A stretch of 8,527 nt of DNA. Origin: Sedimenticola sp. GTDB lineage: Bacteria > Pseudomonadota > Gammaproteobacteria > Chromatiales > Chromatiaceae. The stretch's first letter is position 1, and each line of letters opens with the position of its first letter. A model generated the notes under the pieces. It did not search any database. It saw nothing but the letters and a program-made list of their open reading frames with translations, and was not told the DNA's origin. This document shows, in pieces, positions 1-6,940 of this stretch. The position numbers and the translations under genes are program-made. The stretch spans positions 1-8,527 of the forward strand of contig JALULB010000269.1 in NCBI GenBank assembly GCA_027041035.1, written 5' to 3'.

Positions 1-564
1 GGATTCGGCCATGCGGTGATAGCGTTTCGGATCCTCGGCCAGGGAGCGCTTGAGCACGCCCAGGATGACCTTCCATTCCTCCGGGTCGTCATCGGCGGGT
101 TCGGGCACGCCGCCGGCCTCGGCGAATTCCACGCCCTTGTGCACCAGCAGGGTGGCGTCGCCGCCGTCGTCCAGGATCATGTTGGGCACGCCTTCCTCGT
201 CCGGCCAGTTGAGCACCTGCTCGGTGCACCACCAGTATTCCTCCAGGCTCTCGCCCTTCCAGGCATAGACAGGGATGCCGCGTGCCGCGATGGCGGCGGC
301 CGCGTGGTCCTGGGTGGAGAAAATGTTGCACGAACACCAGCGCACCTGGGCGCCCAGTTCGACCAGGGTCTCGATCAGGACCGCGGTCTGGATGGTCATG
401 TGCAGCGAGCCAGTGATGCGCGCGCCCTTGAGGGGCTTGTCCTTGCCGTATTTTTCGCGCAGGGCCATCAGGCCCGGCATCTCGGTCTCGGCGATGGCGA
501 TTTCCTTGCGGCCCCAGTCGGCCAGGGACAGGTCGGCAACCTTGTAATCGGTGAACTCACTCAT
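1..564 (-). CDS. ahcY: S-adenosylhomocysteinase (AhcY), N-terminal 188 residues, cut by window edge
   Basis: AhcY is a cytoplasmic, NAD-dependent hydrolase that splits S-adenosylhomocysteine into adenosine and homocysteine, removing the inhibitory product of methylation. Translating the minus strand from the ATG at 564-562 gives a start [20 protein letters not shown], typical of the family. The substrate-binding segment [16 protein letters not shown] lies at residues 52-67 (His55, Thr57), followed by [17 protein letters not shown] (77-93) and [10 protein letters not shown] (131-140). After about residue 150 comes the extra acidic/basic segment found in the long bacterial form of the enzyme and absent from the short animal form. 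The NAD-binding Rossmann domain lies beyond the left edge. A Shine-Dalgarno GGGAG (576-572), 7 nt before the ATG, supports this start. It lies downstream of metK on the same strand, behind an SAH riboswitch. No frameshift is visible. Confidence 0.97.
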   Translation of the reverse strand, partial: MSEFTDYKVADLSLADWGRKEIAIAETEMPGLMALREKYGKDKPLKGARITGSLHMTIQTAVLIETLVELGAQVRWCSCNIFSTQDHAAAAIAARGIPVYAWKGESLEEYWWCTEQVLNWPDEEGVPNMILDDGGDATLLVHKGVEFAEAGGVPEPADDDPEEWKVILGVLKRSLAEDPKRYHRMAES

Positions 565-596
565 GGTTCTACTCCCGTGTTGAATCGTTGAGTGAG
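556..596 (-). promoter_or_regulatory. Predicted ahcY expression platform: stem that captures the start codon
   Basis: CTCACTCA (transcript, 596-589) is perfectly complementary to TGAGTGAG (563-556), which contains the UG of the ahcY AUG and the next two codons. The 8-bp stem would put the Shine-Dalgarno GGGAG (576-572) in its loop and bury the start codon. Its 5' arm shares bases 594-596 with the 3' arm of the riboswitch pseudoknot, so the two pairings exclude each other. The pairing is seen in the sequence. The switching role is inferred: without SAH the start is closed, and with SAH the pseudoknot frees it. Confidence 0.6.
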
Positions 597-668
597 CGCC
601 GTTGGAAAAGACTCTGTGGCATGGATCCGAGCCTGGCCCGGTGATCGGGTTGCAGCGCTCCTCGGATC
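589..668 (-). promoter_or_regulatory. SAH riboswitch in the ahcY leader
   Basis: In transcript sense (minus strand, high to low coordinates) the leader has the signature of the proteobacterial SAH riboswitch. Stem P1 is a perfect 8-bp pairing, GATCCGAG (668-661) with CTCGGATC (631-624). Inside it, the conserved GAGCGCTGC stretch leads into a small hairpin, CCCG (649-646) with CGGG (640-637). A pseudoknot (P4) joins GAGCGC (660-655) to GCGCTC (599-594), extendable by one G-U and one G-C pair, in the conserved context AACGGCGCTC. This RNA class binds SAH, discriminates against SAM, and activates ahcY when SAH is high. The placement, about 25 nt before the ahcY ATG, fits control of translation start. 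Family knowledge supplies the ligand; the pairings are read directly. Confidence 0.93.
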
Positions 669-713
669 GGCGTTGTGGCAACTGTTACGGCCGTTGCGCG
701 CCGGACTTGAATG

Positions 714-1880
714 TTATCCCGCGGCGGCCCTGAGTGTCTCGGCCTTGTCGGTCCGCTCCCAGGTGAAGCCCTCGTCCTCGCGGCCGAAGTGGCCGTAGGC
801 GGCGGTCTTGCGGTACTTGATCTGCTCGGCATTGAGCAGGTCGAGCATGCGCAGGATGCCATAGGGCCGCAGGTCGAAGTGTTCGCGGATCAGCTCCACG
901 ATCTTCTCGTCCGAGACCCGGCCGGTGCCGAAGGTGTCGACCATGATGGAGGTCGGCTCGGCCACGCCGATGGCGTAGGAGACCTGGATCTCGCAGCGAT
1001 CGGCGAGTCCGGCGGCGACGATGTTCTTCGCCACGTAGCGACCGGCGTAGGCGGCGGAACGGTCGACCTTGGATGGATCCTTGCCGGAGAACGCGCCGCC
1101 GCCATGACGGGCCGCGCCGCCATAGGTGTCGACGATGATCTTGCGTCCGGTCAGGCCGGCGTCGCCCATCGGCCCGCCGATGACGAAGGCGCCGGTCGGG
1201 TTGATATGGTATTCGGTATTGCTGGACAGCCATTCGCTCGGCAGCACGGGTTTGACGATGTGCTCCATGACGGCTTCCCGCAACTCGTTGTGGTCGATGT
1301 CCGGTGCATGCTGGGTGGAGAACACCACCGCGTCGATACCGACCGGCTTGCCATCCTTGTAGTGGAAGCTGACCTGGCTCTTGGCGTCCGGGCGCAGCCA
1401 GCTCAGCGTGTCGTTGTTGCGCAGTTCGGCATGCCGATGTACCAAACGGTGGGCGTAGGTGATCGGCGCGGGCATCAGCACATCTGTCTCGTTGGTCGCA
1501 TAACCAAACATCAGGCCCTGGTCGCCGGCGCCCTGGTCCTCGGGACGGCTTCGGTCGACGCCCTGGTTGATGTCCGGTGACTGTACGCCGATGGCGGTCA
1601 GCACCGCGCAGGTTTCGTAATCGAAACCCATCTCCGAGTGGGTGTAGCCGATCTCCTTGATCGTCTGGCGGATGACGGCCTCATAGTCCGGTTTCGCGGT
1701 GGTGGTGATCTCTCCGGCGATCACCGCCATGCCGGTCTTGAACAGGGTTTCGCAGGCAACGCGTGCGTGCCTGTCCTCGGCGAGAATGGCGTCCAGAATA
1801 GCATCGGATACCTGGTCGGCCATCTTGTCCGGATGGCCTTCGGAAACGGATTCGGAGGTAAAGATATGTTCTTTCGACAT
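714..1880 (-). CDS. metK: S-adenosylmethionine synthetase
   Basis: MetK makes S-adenosylmethionine from methionine and ATP in the cytoplasm, supplying nearly all methylation reactions. The 388-residue product matches the E. coli enzyme (384) along its whole length. Visible landmarks are the ATP-binding GHPDK (residues 15-19), [11 protein letters not shown] (100-110), the GAGDQG signature (117-122) followed by [13 protein letters not shown], and the phosphate-binding glycine-rich [12 protein letters not shown] (260-271) followed by VDRSAAY. The C-terminal AAYGHFGRE block is preceded by a slightly longer linker than in E. coli. The ATG at 1880 has AGGA 6 nt upstream and begins [19 protein letters not shown], as expected. 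The gene is first in a metK-ahcY pair, and its stop lies 149 nt before ahcY. A candidate promoter lies about 90 nt upstream. Nothing looks damaged. Confidence 0.98.
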   Translation of the reverse strand: MSKEHIFTSESVSEGHPDKMADQVSDAILDAILAEDRHARVACETLFKTGMAVIAGEITTTAKPDYEAVIRQTIKEIGYTHSEMGFDYETCAVLTAIGVQSPDINQGVDRSRPEDQGAGDQGLMFGYATNETDVLMPAPITYAHRLVHRHAELRNNDTLSWLRPDAKSQVSFHYKDGKPVGIDAVVFSTQHAPDIDHNELREAVMEHIVKPVLPSEWLSSNTEYHINPTGAFVIGGPMGDAGLTGRKIIVDTYGGAARHGGGAFSGKDPSKVDRSAAYAGRYVAKNIVAAGLADRCEIQVSYAIGVAEPTSIMVDTFGTGRVSDEKIVELIREHFDLRPYGILRMLDLLNAEQIKYRKTAAYGHFGREDEGFTWERTDKAETLRAAAG

Positions 1881-1976
1881 GTGTATTCCTGAAATGCGGT
1901 CAATATCCTGAGAACAGCTATAGCGGACATCGATGCGGTGAGTTGAATAATAATAGATTTCAGCGGCGGGATTGTA
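1881..1976 (-). promoter_or_regulatory. Candidate metK -10 element and untranslated leader
   Basis: On the minus strand TACAAT (1976-1971) is a good -10 hexamer, placing the transcript start near 1964 and giving a leader of about 83 nt. No convincing -35 is seen at 16-18 nt spacing, so the promoter may be weak or activator-dependent. CTGAAAT at the very 5' end of the leader (1963-1957) is complementary to ATTTCAG (1895-1889), which touches the Shine-Dalgarno AGGA. An 8-nt palindrome GCTATAGC also lies in the leader. No MetJ-type box (AGACGTCT) and no known SAM riboswitch pattern is visible. Confidence 0.4.
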
Positions 1977-2063
1977 GCGAGAGGAACGAATAAATGCACC
2001 TTTTTGGCCGCTGTCTGACCAACCTTGTGGCGTTGCTCAACGTTCAGGCTTCCTCGCGCCTAG

Positions 2064-2223
2064 GAGCCTGTCGGATTATGGGGGATCGTAGCGAGAAGGT
2101 GGGAGAGCGAGGCCAAATGTTTCCGGTTTTGAGGCGCATAGTGGGCCTATGTAACGAAAAAACGGGGATATTTGGGCCGCTCTCCCATCTTCGCAGTAGA
2201 TTCATCCGTAATCCGACAGCCTC
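2064..2223. mobile_element. MITE-like 160-bp fold-back element with CTAG target duplication
   Basis: The ends are inverted repeats: GAGCCTGTCGGATTATGG (2064-2081) against GAGGCTGTCGGATTACGG read inward from 2223, 16 of 18 matching. Complementarity continues inward with gaps: GGGAGAGCG (2101-2109) pairs with CGCTCTCCC (2178-2186), and CATAG (2137-2141) pairs with CTATG (2147-2151) around a 5-nt loop. The loop is centred on the midpoint of the element, so the whole unit folds into one long imperfect hairpin. The 4-nt CTAG flanks both ends (2060-2063 and 2224-2227), as a target-site duplication would. It has no convincing ORF, so mobility would need a transposase supplied in trans. The YTAR-type duplication fits the IS5 group, but the family is inferred. 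It lies 38 nt past the ubiI stop and about 90 nt upstream of the metK -10. Confidence 0.75.
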
Positions 2224-2261
2224 CTAGCCAAGGACGGAATGGCACTCAGGCCATGCGGGAT

Positions 2262-3488
2262 TCATGGTGTCGATCGATTCTTGAGCAACGGTGCGTTGCC
2301 ACGACTGCCGAGGGTATGGCGCATGATCTGGTGTTTCAGGGGTGTCGCCCGGTCGGTCAGGTTCATGCCGGCGTCGCGAATGCCGCGCAGCAGCGGGTTG
2401 GCGTTGCTGAACAGGCGCTTGAAGGCGTCCATGCCGGCCTGCATCGCGAGGTTGTCGGCCTTGCGCGCGCGTTCGTATTTGCGCAGCGTGAGGCGGTCTC
2501 CGAGCGGCCTGCGCCGCTTTCTGGCGTCGATCAGCACCCGGCTCAGTTCGGCGACATCGAGAAAACCCAGATTGACGCCCTGACCGGCCAGCGGGTGTAC
2601 GGTATGCGCGGCATCGCCGATCAGTGCCAGTCCCGGCGCGACGTACTCCCGCGCGTGACTCAGGCGCAGCGGAAAGGCGGCGCGCCCGGAGCAGGCGAGC
2701 GCCTGGCCGAGAACCGCCTCGCTGGCGCTCGTGAGCTGCTGGAGGAAAGCGTCTTCCGGCAGCGCGAGCAGTGCTTCGGCGTGCTCCGGGTGGGTGGACC
2801 AGACGATGGAGCTGTAGTGTGGCCGGTCCAGCGGCAGCAACGCTAGCGGGCCATCGGGCATGAAGCGTTGCCAGGCGGTGGCCTGGTGGGGCTTTTCCGT
2901 CCGAACGGTGGTGACCACGGCGTGCTGGTCGTAGTGCCAGCCCTGGGTGCCGATGGCGGCGAGCTGACGCACGCGCGATCGGGCGCCGTCCGCGCCGATG
3001 ATCAGCTCGCAGCGCAGTTGGCGACCGGAGCCGAGTTCGACATGCATCCAGCGACCGTCACGGCGGAACGACTGGAGGCTGTCGGCGTCGATCAGCGTGA
3101 CGTTCTCCTCGCGCTGGAGCTGTAGCCACAATGCCTTGATGGTGACGCGATTCTCGACGATGTGGCCCAGGTCCGGCTCGCCGATCTCGGCGGCGTCGAA
3201 ATGGATGCGACCGTTGCCGCCGGCGTCCCAGACATGCATCGCGTCGTAGGCGGCGACGCGTTCGGCGCGCATCGCCGGCCAGACGTTCAGGTTGCGCAGC
3301 AGGTTCTGCGAGGCGCGGGTCAGCGCGGAGACGCGCGGATCGTAGTCGCTGGCGTCCCATTCGAGTCGCGGCGCCTGGCGTTCCACGACGCCGACCTCGA
3401 AACCGGCACGGGCCAGCGCGCAGGCCATCGCGCCGCCGTTCATGCCGGCGCCGACGACGAGAATCTCCATGTGCTCGATGTCAGTCAT
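2262..3488 (-). CDS. ubiI: UbiI-like FAD-dependent ubiquinone-biosynthesis hydroxylase
   Basis: This is a flavoprotein monooxygenase of the UbiH/UbiF/UbiI/COQ6 family, 408 residues against about 400 for E. coli UbiI. It has the N-terminal dinucleotide motif VVGAGMNGGA (residues 11-20, GxGxxG), then RVSALTRAS (52-60), VWDAGGNGRIHFD (86-98) and LGHIVEN (107-113), which echo UbiI closely. The second FAD/NADPH motif GADGARS is at 165-171, and GDAAHTVHPLAGQGVNLG at 291-308 binds the FAD ribityl chain. Membership and position directly after ubiH, as in E. coli, favour the C5 hydroxylase acting on the prenylphenol. A C6 (UbiF-like) or broader regiospecificity cannot be excluded by reading alone. The ATG at 3488 lies inside the end of ubiH (8-nt overlap) with GAGGG 8 nt upstream. 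A second ATG at residue 7 is possible. This is the last gene of the operon, and the MITE follows its stop. Confidence 0.88.
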   Translation of the reverse strand: MTDIEHMEILVVGAGMNGGAMACALARAGFEVGVVERQAPRLEWDASDYDPRVSALTRASQNLLRNLNVWPAMRAERVAAYDAMHVWDAGGNGRIHFDAAEIGEPDLGHIVENRVTIKALWLQLQREENVTLIDADSLQSFRRDGRWMHVELGSGRQLRCELIIGADGARSRVRQLAAIGTQGWHYDQHAVVTTVRTEKPHQATAWQRFMPDGPLALLPLDRPHYSSIVWSTHPEHAEALLALPEDAFLQQLTSASEAVLGQALACSGRAAFPLRLSHAREYVAPGLALIGDAAHTVHPLAGQGVNLGFLDVAELSRVLIDARKRRRPLGDRLTLRKYERARKADNLAMQAGMDAFKRLFSNANPLLRGIRDAGMNLTDRATPLKHQIMRHTLGSRGNAPLLKNRSTP

Positions 3489-4713
3489 GTGTATGTCCCT
3501 CGCGCGCCAGGCGCGGCAGGTGGCCCGCGAGTCCCATGGCGCCGCGCGCCAGCAGGTGCTTGGCGGGCGGCAGGTTGTCGAGCGCGGTCAGGCCGAGACC
3601 GCGCGCCGCGCGGATCGGCGCCAACGGGTTGTTGAACAGTCGTACCAGCGAGTCGGTGGCCCTGGCGACCCATTGCTGGTCACGTTGGCGCCAGCTTTCG
3701 TAACGTCCAAGCAGTTGTTCGTCGCCCGGGTCGATGCCCTGTCGCACGGCATCGTCGAGCAACTCGGCGAGCACCGCGACATCGCGTATGCCGAGGTTGA
3801 AGCCCTGGCCGGCGATCGGATGCAGGGTATGCGCGGCGTTGCCGATCAGCACCACGCGAGGCGCCGTGGAGGTTTCCGCGCGCAGCATCTCCAGCGGATA
3901 GGCACTACGCTTGCCGGCCTGTTCGAAACGCCCGAGTCGCTGGCCGAAATGCTGTTCGGCGGTGGCGGCGAAATCGCGGTCGCCCAGGTTCAGCAGCTCG
4001 TCGAGCCTGTCGTCGTCCACCGACCACACCAGCGCGCTGCGGTGGCCGCTCATCGGCAACATCGCCATCGGTCCGGCGTCGGTGAAGCGTTCGTAGGCGA
4101 CATCGCGGTGCGCCTGGCGGGTCTGGATGTTGCAGATCACGGCATGTTGCGCATAGGCGGTATGCCGGGTCGGGATGTTCAATCGCTCGCGGATGATCGA
4201 TTTACCACCGTCGGCGCCGACCAGCAACGCGGTGTCGATGCGGCGCGTCTCGCCGTCGTGTTCCAGGCTCAGGCTGACGTGTGTCCGGTGGGTGTCGAAC
4301 TGCCGGAGCCGGGCCGGGCTGAGCCACTCGACGCCGTCCAGTCCGCGGATCTCTTGCAACAGCGCCTGACCCAGCGCGCGCGCCGGCACGACGTAGCCGA
4401 GCGCCTCGACGCCCTCGTCATCGGCATGCAGGCGGGTGAAGCCGAAATGGCCCTGTTCGGAAACATGGATGGTGGTGATCGGATTGACCTCCTCGCGCAG
4501 TCGCGACCAGCAACCCAGGTTGTTCAGTATGCGCGCGGTGCCGAACGCCAGCGCGAGGGCGCGGTCGTCGAAGCCGGGCTGGCCGGCATCGCCGGGCGGG
4601 TAGGGCTCGATGACGGCAACGCGCAGGCCGCCGCCGGCCAGGGCGCGCGCCAGACTGGCGCCGGCCATGCCACCGCCGGCGATAACGACATCATGGAAAT
4701 CCGGGTCGCTCAT
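3481..4713 (-). CDS. ubiH: UbiH, FAD-dependent 2-polyprenyl-6-methoxyphenol hydroxylase
   Basis: UbiH performs the C1 ring hydroxylation of ubiquinone synthesis, working with the other Ubi proteins on the polyprenylated ring. The 410-residue product follows E. coli UbiH throughout. The FAD Rossmann motif IAGGGMAGASLA is at residues 11-22, PGFDDRALALAFGT at 46-59, the TIHVSEQGHFGF block at 81-92, and the GADGGKS motif at 166-172. YERFTDAGPMAMLPMS (207-222) is UbiH-like, as is GNAAHTLHPIAGQGFNLG (291-308), where UbiH proteins have GNAA rather than the GDAA of UbiI. The reading frame stays open far upstream into pepP, so the start is set by the ATG at 4713, which has GGAG 5 nt before it and a standard N-terminus. 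It starts 2 nt after the pepP stop and overlaps ubiI by 8 nt, suggesting translational coupling. It is paralogous to its downstream neighbour. Confidence 0.96.
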   Translation of the reverse strand: MSDPDFHDVVIAGGGMAGASLARALAGGGLRVAVIEPYPPGDAGQPGFDDRALALAFGTARILNNLGCWSRLREEVNPITTIHVSEQGHFGFTRLHADDEGVEALGYVVPARALGQALLQEIRGLDGVEWLSPARLRQFDTHRTHVSLSLEHDGETRRIDTALLVGADGGKSIIRERLNIPTRHTAYAQHAVICNIQTRQAHRDVAYERFTDAGPMAMLPMSGHRSALVWSVDDDRLDELLNLGDRDFAATAEQHFGQRLGRFEQAGKRSAYPLEMLRAETSTAPRVVLIGNAAHTLHPIAGQGFNLGIRDVAVLAELLDDAVRQGIDPGDEQLLGRYESWRQRDQQWVARATDSLVRLFNNPLAPIRAARGLGLTALDNLPPAKHLLARGAMGLAGHLPRLAREGHTHD

Positions 4714-4715
4714 GT

Positions 4716-6038
4716 TCACTCCATCAATGCTTCGATGTCCTCGATGGTTTTCGGCGCATCCTTGCTGAGGACATCGTGACCGCTCTTGGTCACCGCCACG
4801 TCGTCTTCGATACGGATGCCGATGCCCTGCCATTTCTTCGCGACGCCTTTCGTGCCCGGAGGGATGTACAGACCGGGTTCGACGGTCAACACCATGCCGG
4901 GTTCCAGCATGCGCCATTCGCCATCGATCTTGTAGTCGCCGACATCGTGTACATCCAGCCCCAGCCAGTGGCCGGTGCGGTGCATATAGAAACGTTTGTA
5001 GGCATCGTCGCGAATCAGTTTCGCGACCTGCCCCTTCAGCAGGCCGAGCTTGACCAGCCCGCGCGTAAGTACCTTCACCGCCGCCTCGTGAGGGGCATTC
5101 CAGTGCTTGCCGGGTAGTACCTGCTCGATCGCGGCGAGTTGCGCGTCCAGCACCAATTGGTACAGCGCGCGCTGCTCCTTGCTGAAACGACCGTTGACCG
5201 GAAAGGTACGGGTGATATCGGAGGCGTAGCAGGCGAGTTCGCAACCGGCGTCGACCAACACCAGGTCGCCGTCCCGTAGCGTCTGATCGTTGTCGATGTA
5301 ATGCAACACACAGGCGTTCGCGCCGCCGCCGACGATCGCCGGGTAGGCCTGCGCGCGGGCGCCGGAGGCGGTGCATTCGTGAACGAACTCGGCCTCCAGT
5401 TCGTACTCCATCATGCCCGGGCGGCAGTGGCGCATCAGGCGTTTGTGCGCTCCGGAGGAGATATGCGCCGCGCGGCGCATCATCGCGATCTCGGAGCGAC
5501 TTTTATACAGCCGCATGTCGTGCAGATAGTGGTCCAATGCGATGAACTCGAATGGCGCGCTGACCCCGGCGCGGGCTTTCTGGCGCACCTGGCCGACCCA
5601 CGAGGACATGCGGCTGTCCAATTCCGGGTCGCAGCCCATCGCGTAGTAGACGCGATCGGTTTGTTCCAGCATGCGCGGCAGAATCTCGTCGAGATCCGAG
5701 ATCGGGAAGGAGTCGTCGGCGCCATACACCTCGCGCGCGCCTTCCTGCCCGGCGCGCGCGCCTTCCCACTGCTCGCGCTTGGGGTCGCGCTCCTGGCAGA
5801 ACAGGATGTACTCGGCATGCTTGCGCCCGGGAATCAATACCGCTACCGCGTCGTCTTCAGCGAAGCCGGTCAGGTAGTAGAAATCGCTGTCGGGGCGGAA
5901 CGGGTGATGGACATCGCGGTTTCTCACCGCGAGTCGGGAGGTCGGCAGGATGGCGATGCTGTCCGGCCCCATCATGCGCATCAGCTGACGACGTCGGCGC
6001 CGGTATTCGCCGGCGGGGAGGGGTTTATTCTGAATCAT
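4716..6038 (-). CDS. pepP: Xaa-Pro aminopeptidase P
   Basis: PepP is a cytoplasmic metallopeptidase that removes an N-terminal residue followed by proline, normally with two manganese ions. The length (440) matches E. coli PepP (441). Residues 1-175 are the aminopeptidase P N-terminal domain, including HHPFRPDSDFYYLTGF (44-59). The pita-bread catalytic domain holds all five expected metal ligands: Asp263 (LVDAG), Asp274 (SDITRTFP), His357 (TGHWLGLDVHD), Glu387 (TVEPG) and Glu411 (RIEDD). His246 and His364 are at the usual supporting positions. The ATG at 6038 has AAGG 5 nt upstream and overlaps the end of ygfB by 14 nt; the stop lies 2 nt before ubiH. Its place in front of ubiH is widely conserved, although no biochemical link to ubiquinone is evident from the sequence. 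Confidence 0.97.
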   Translation of the reverse strand: MIQNKPLPAGEYRRRRRQLMRMMGPDSIAILPTSRLAVRNRDVHHPFRPDSDFYYLTGFAEDDAVAVLIPGRKHAEYILFCQERDPKREQWEGARAGQEGAREVYGADDSFPISDLDEILPRMLEQTDRVYYAMGCDPELDSRMSSWVGQVRQKARAGVSAPFEFIALDHYLHDMRLYKSRSEIAMMRRAAHISSGAHKRLMRHCRPGMMEYELEAEFVHECTASGARAQAYPAIVGGGANACVLHYIDNDQTLRDGDLVLVDAGCELACYASDITRTFPVNGRFSKEQRALYQLVLDAQLAAIEQVLPGKHWNAPHEAAVKVLTRGLVKLGLLKGQVAKLIRDDAYKRFYMHRTGHWLGLDVHDVGDYKIDGEWRMLEPGMVLTVEPGLYIPPGTKGVAKKWQGIGIRIEDDVAVTKSGHDVLSKDAPKTIEDIEALME

Positions 6039-6579
6039 CCGCGCCTTCGGGCGTGTCGAGTTCGGCCTTGATCAGTTGCACCGAGACGCGCAGAAACTCG
6101 ATGAGCTGCATCAGCGCCTGTTCGCTTTCCTCGTTCTCCTCGACCGTTGCCTCGTCCATCTGGGTGATGGCGTCCATGTCCTGCAAGGCCTCCTTGGTCT
6201 CGGCGGAACGCAGGCGTTCACCGGCCTTGCTGAGTCCCAGTCCGTACAGGAAGCCCCGACACCAGTGGATGATCGCGGCCGCGCGGCGGCGTATCGGTTG
6301 CTCGTCATCGGGTAGAAACAGGTCATATTCCGATGCATCCTCGCGTAACGCGGCTTCGGTCGCGTCGAACACCCGGCCAAGCTCTTTCACTGTCTCCTTG
6401 ACGAGTGCGTCGTCCGCGGCATCTTCCGGCACGAGTTCGGCCAGCCAGGTTTCACGAGCGCTGTCCGGCGTGGCGCAGAGTAGCGCGGTAATGAGTCCGT
6501 GAGCCTCGGCGGCGTCGATGTCGCTGTCGAATATGGCCAGCTGTTTATCGATGCGGCGGTACGGAACCGTAATTTTCAT
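6025..6579 (-). CDS. ygfB: UPF0149 family protein YgfB
   Basis: This is a small, acidic, helical cytoplasmic protein of the YgfB/YecA-like UPF0149 family. Its molecular role is not settled; in Pseudomonas aeruginosa the homologue has been linked to control of beta-lactamase expression. Translation from 6579 gives 184 residues against 192 in E. coli. Family blocks are AEAHGLITALLC (25-36, matching AEMHGLISGMIC), LFLPDDEQP (87-95), WCRGFLYGLGLS (106-117) and the acidic tail region with ALMQLIEFLRVSVQLI (155-170). Earlier in-frame ATGs at 6627 and 6612 would add 16 or 11 residues without family similarity. The ATG at 6579 aligns best, though it lacks a clear Shine-Dalgarno. A weak TACTAT -10-like site about 10 nt upstream would make the message almost leaderless, but this is doubtful. 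It is the first gene of the pepP-ubiH-ubiI operon, divergent from the zapB-like gene. Confidence 0.92.
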   Translation of the reverse strand: MKITVPYRRIDKQLAIFDSDIDAAEAHGLITALLCATPDSARETWLAELVPEDAADDALVKETVKELGRVFDATEAALREDASEYDLFLPDDEQPIRRRAAAIIHWCRGFLYGLGLSKAGERLRSAETKEALQDMDAITQMDEATVEENEESEQALMQLIEFLRVSVQLIKAELDTPEGADDSE

Positions 6580-6664
6580 AGGCAGATCTATAGTAACTTC
6601 TTGAAAAAACATGCCTAAGGATACCATGCATCAAGCCGTCTGGCAGTCGCGATGCGGCACGCGT

Positions 6665-6701
6665 TTGACCACCGGCACGCCCCGTTCTATAGTTGCGCGC
6701 A
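6665..6701 (+). promoter_or_regulatory. Sigma-70-type promoter of the zapB-like/zapA operon
   Basis: TTGACC (6665-6670, five of six consensus -35 bases) and TATAGT (6688-6693, five of six consensus -10 bases) are separated by exactly 17 nt. Initiation at the usual distance falls at about 6700-6701, and A6701 is the first base of an in-frame ATG. This is the best-looking promoter in the window and implies a leaderless or 9-nt-leader transcript. The rest of the 6580-6664 stretch holds no gene. It contains TAGGCA/TGCCTA arms too far apart to interpret. Confidence 0.75.
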
Positions 6702-6709
6702 TGGAATCC

Positions 6710-6940
6710 ATGTCAGAAACAGAGGCCGAAATCAGCGTGCAGGATCTGCTCGCGCTGGAATCCCGGGTCGAAGAATTGATCAATGCCTGCGCTATTCTGC
6801 GCAGGGAGAATCACCAGCTGCGCGACAAGCAGCAACAACTGCTGGTCGAGCGCGCGACCCTGCTCGAACAGACGCAACAGGCGCGCGCGCGGGTGGAAGG
6901 CATGATCGATCGTCTGAAGTCTCTGGAGACCGGTTCATGA
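6710..6940 (+). CDS. ZapB-like coiled-coil cell-division protein (TIGR02449-type)
   Basis: This small protein is almost entirely coiled coil. From the ATG at 6710 it has 76 residues, with an acidic head (MSETEAE) and then an uninterrupted heptad-rich helix from about residue 11 to 73 (LESRVEELINACAILRRENH at 16-35, then a glutamine-rich middle and RVEGMIDRLKSLE at 61-73). This is the pattern of the short ZapB-like proteins encoded directly before zapA in many gammaproteobacteria. ZapB binds ZapA and helps to order the FtsZ ring; that role is inferred from family and position. Two starts compete. ATG 6701 coincides with the predicted transcript start and would give 79 residues. ATG 6710 is preceded by GGA at 6704-6706. 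An ATG at 6611 would precede the promoter and is rejected. Its stop overlaps the zapA ATG as ATGA, so the two are probably translated together. Confidence 0.88.
   Translation: MSETEAEISVQDLLALESRVEELINACAILRRENHQLRDKQQQLLVERATLLEQTQQARARVEGMIDRLKSLETGS

Noticed and set aside
1881..1993. SAM riboswitch or MetJ operator in front of metK
   Set aside because: None of the known SAM riboswitch core strings and no AGACGTCT-like tandem boxes were found in the leader or promoter region.
2064..2223. The palindrome as an intrinsic terminator for ubiI
   Set aside because: No run of T follows the hairpin in the minus-strand direction (towards 2060 and below), and its size, end structure and flanking CTAG fit a mobile element better. 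It may still influence transcript ends.
3442..4779. Long plus-strand open frame (445 codons) opposite ubiH
   Set aside because: It lies antisense to a clearly conserved flavoprotein gene, has no recognisable domain, and is the kind of frame expected opposite G+C-rich coding sequence. The same applies to plus-strand frames at 16-591, 711-1580, 2172-2846 and 5301-6071.
4714..5376. Upstream extension of the ubiH frame to 5376
   Set aside because: The frame is open across pepP, but the product there is arginine-rich shadow sequence. UbiH homology begins at ATG 4713, which has its own Shine-Dalgarno.
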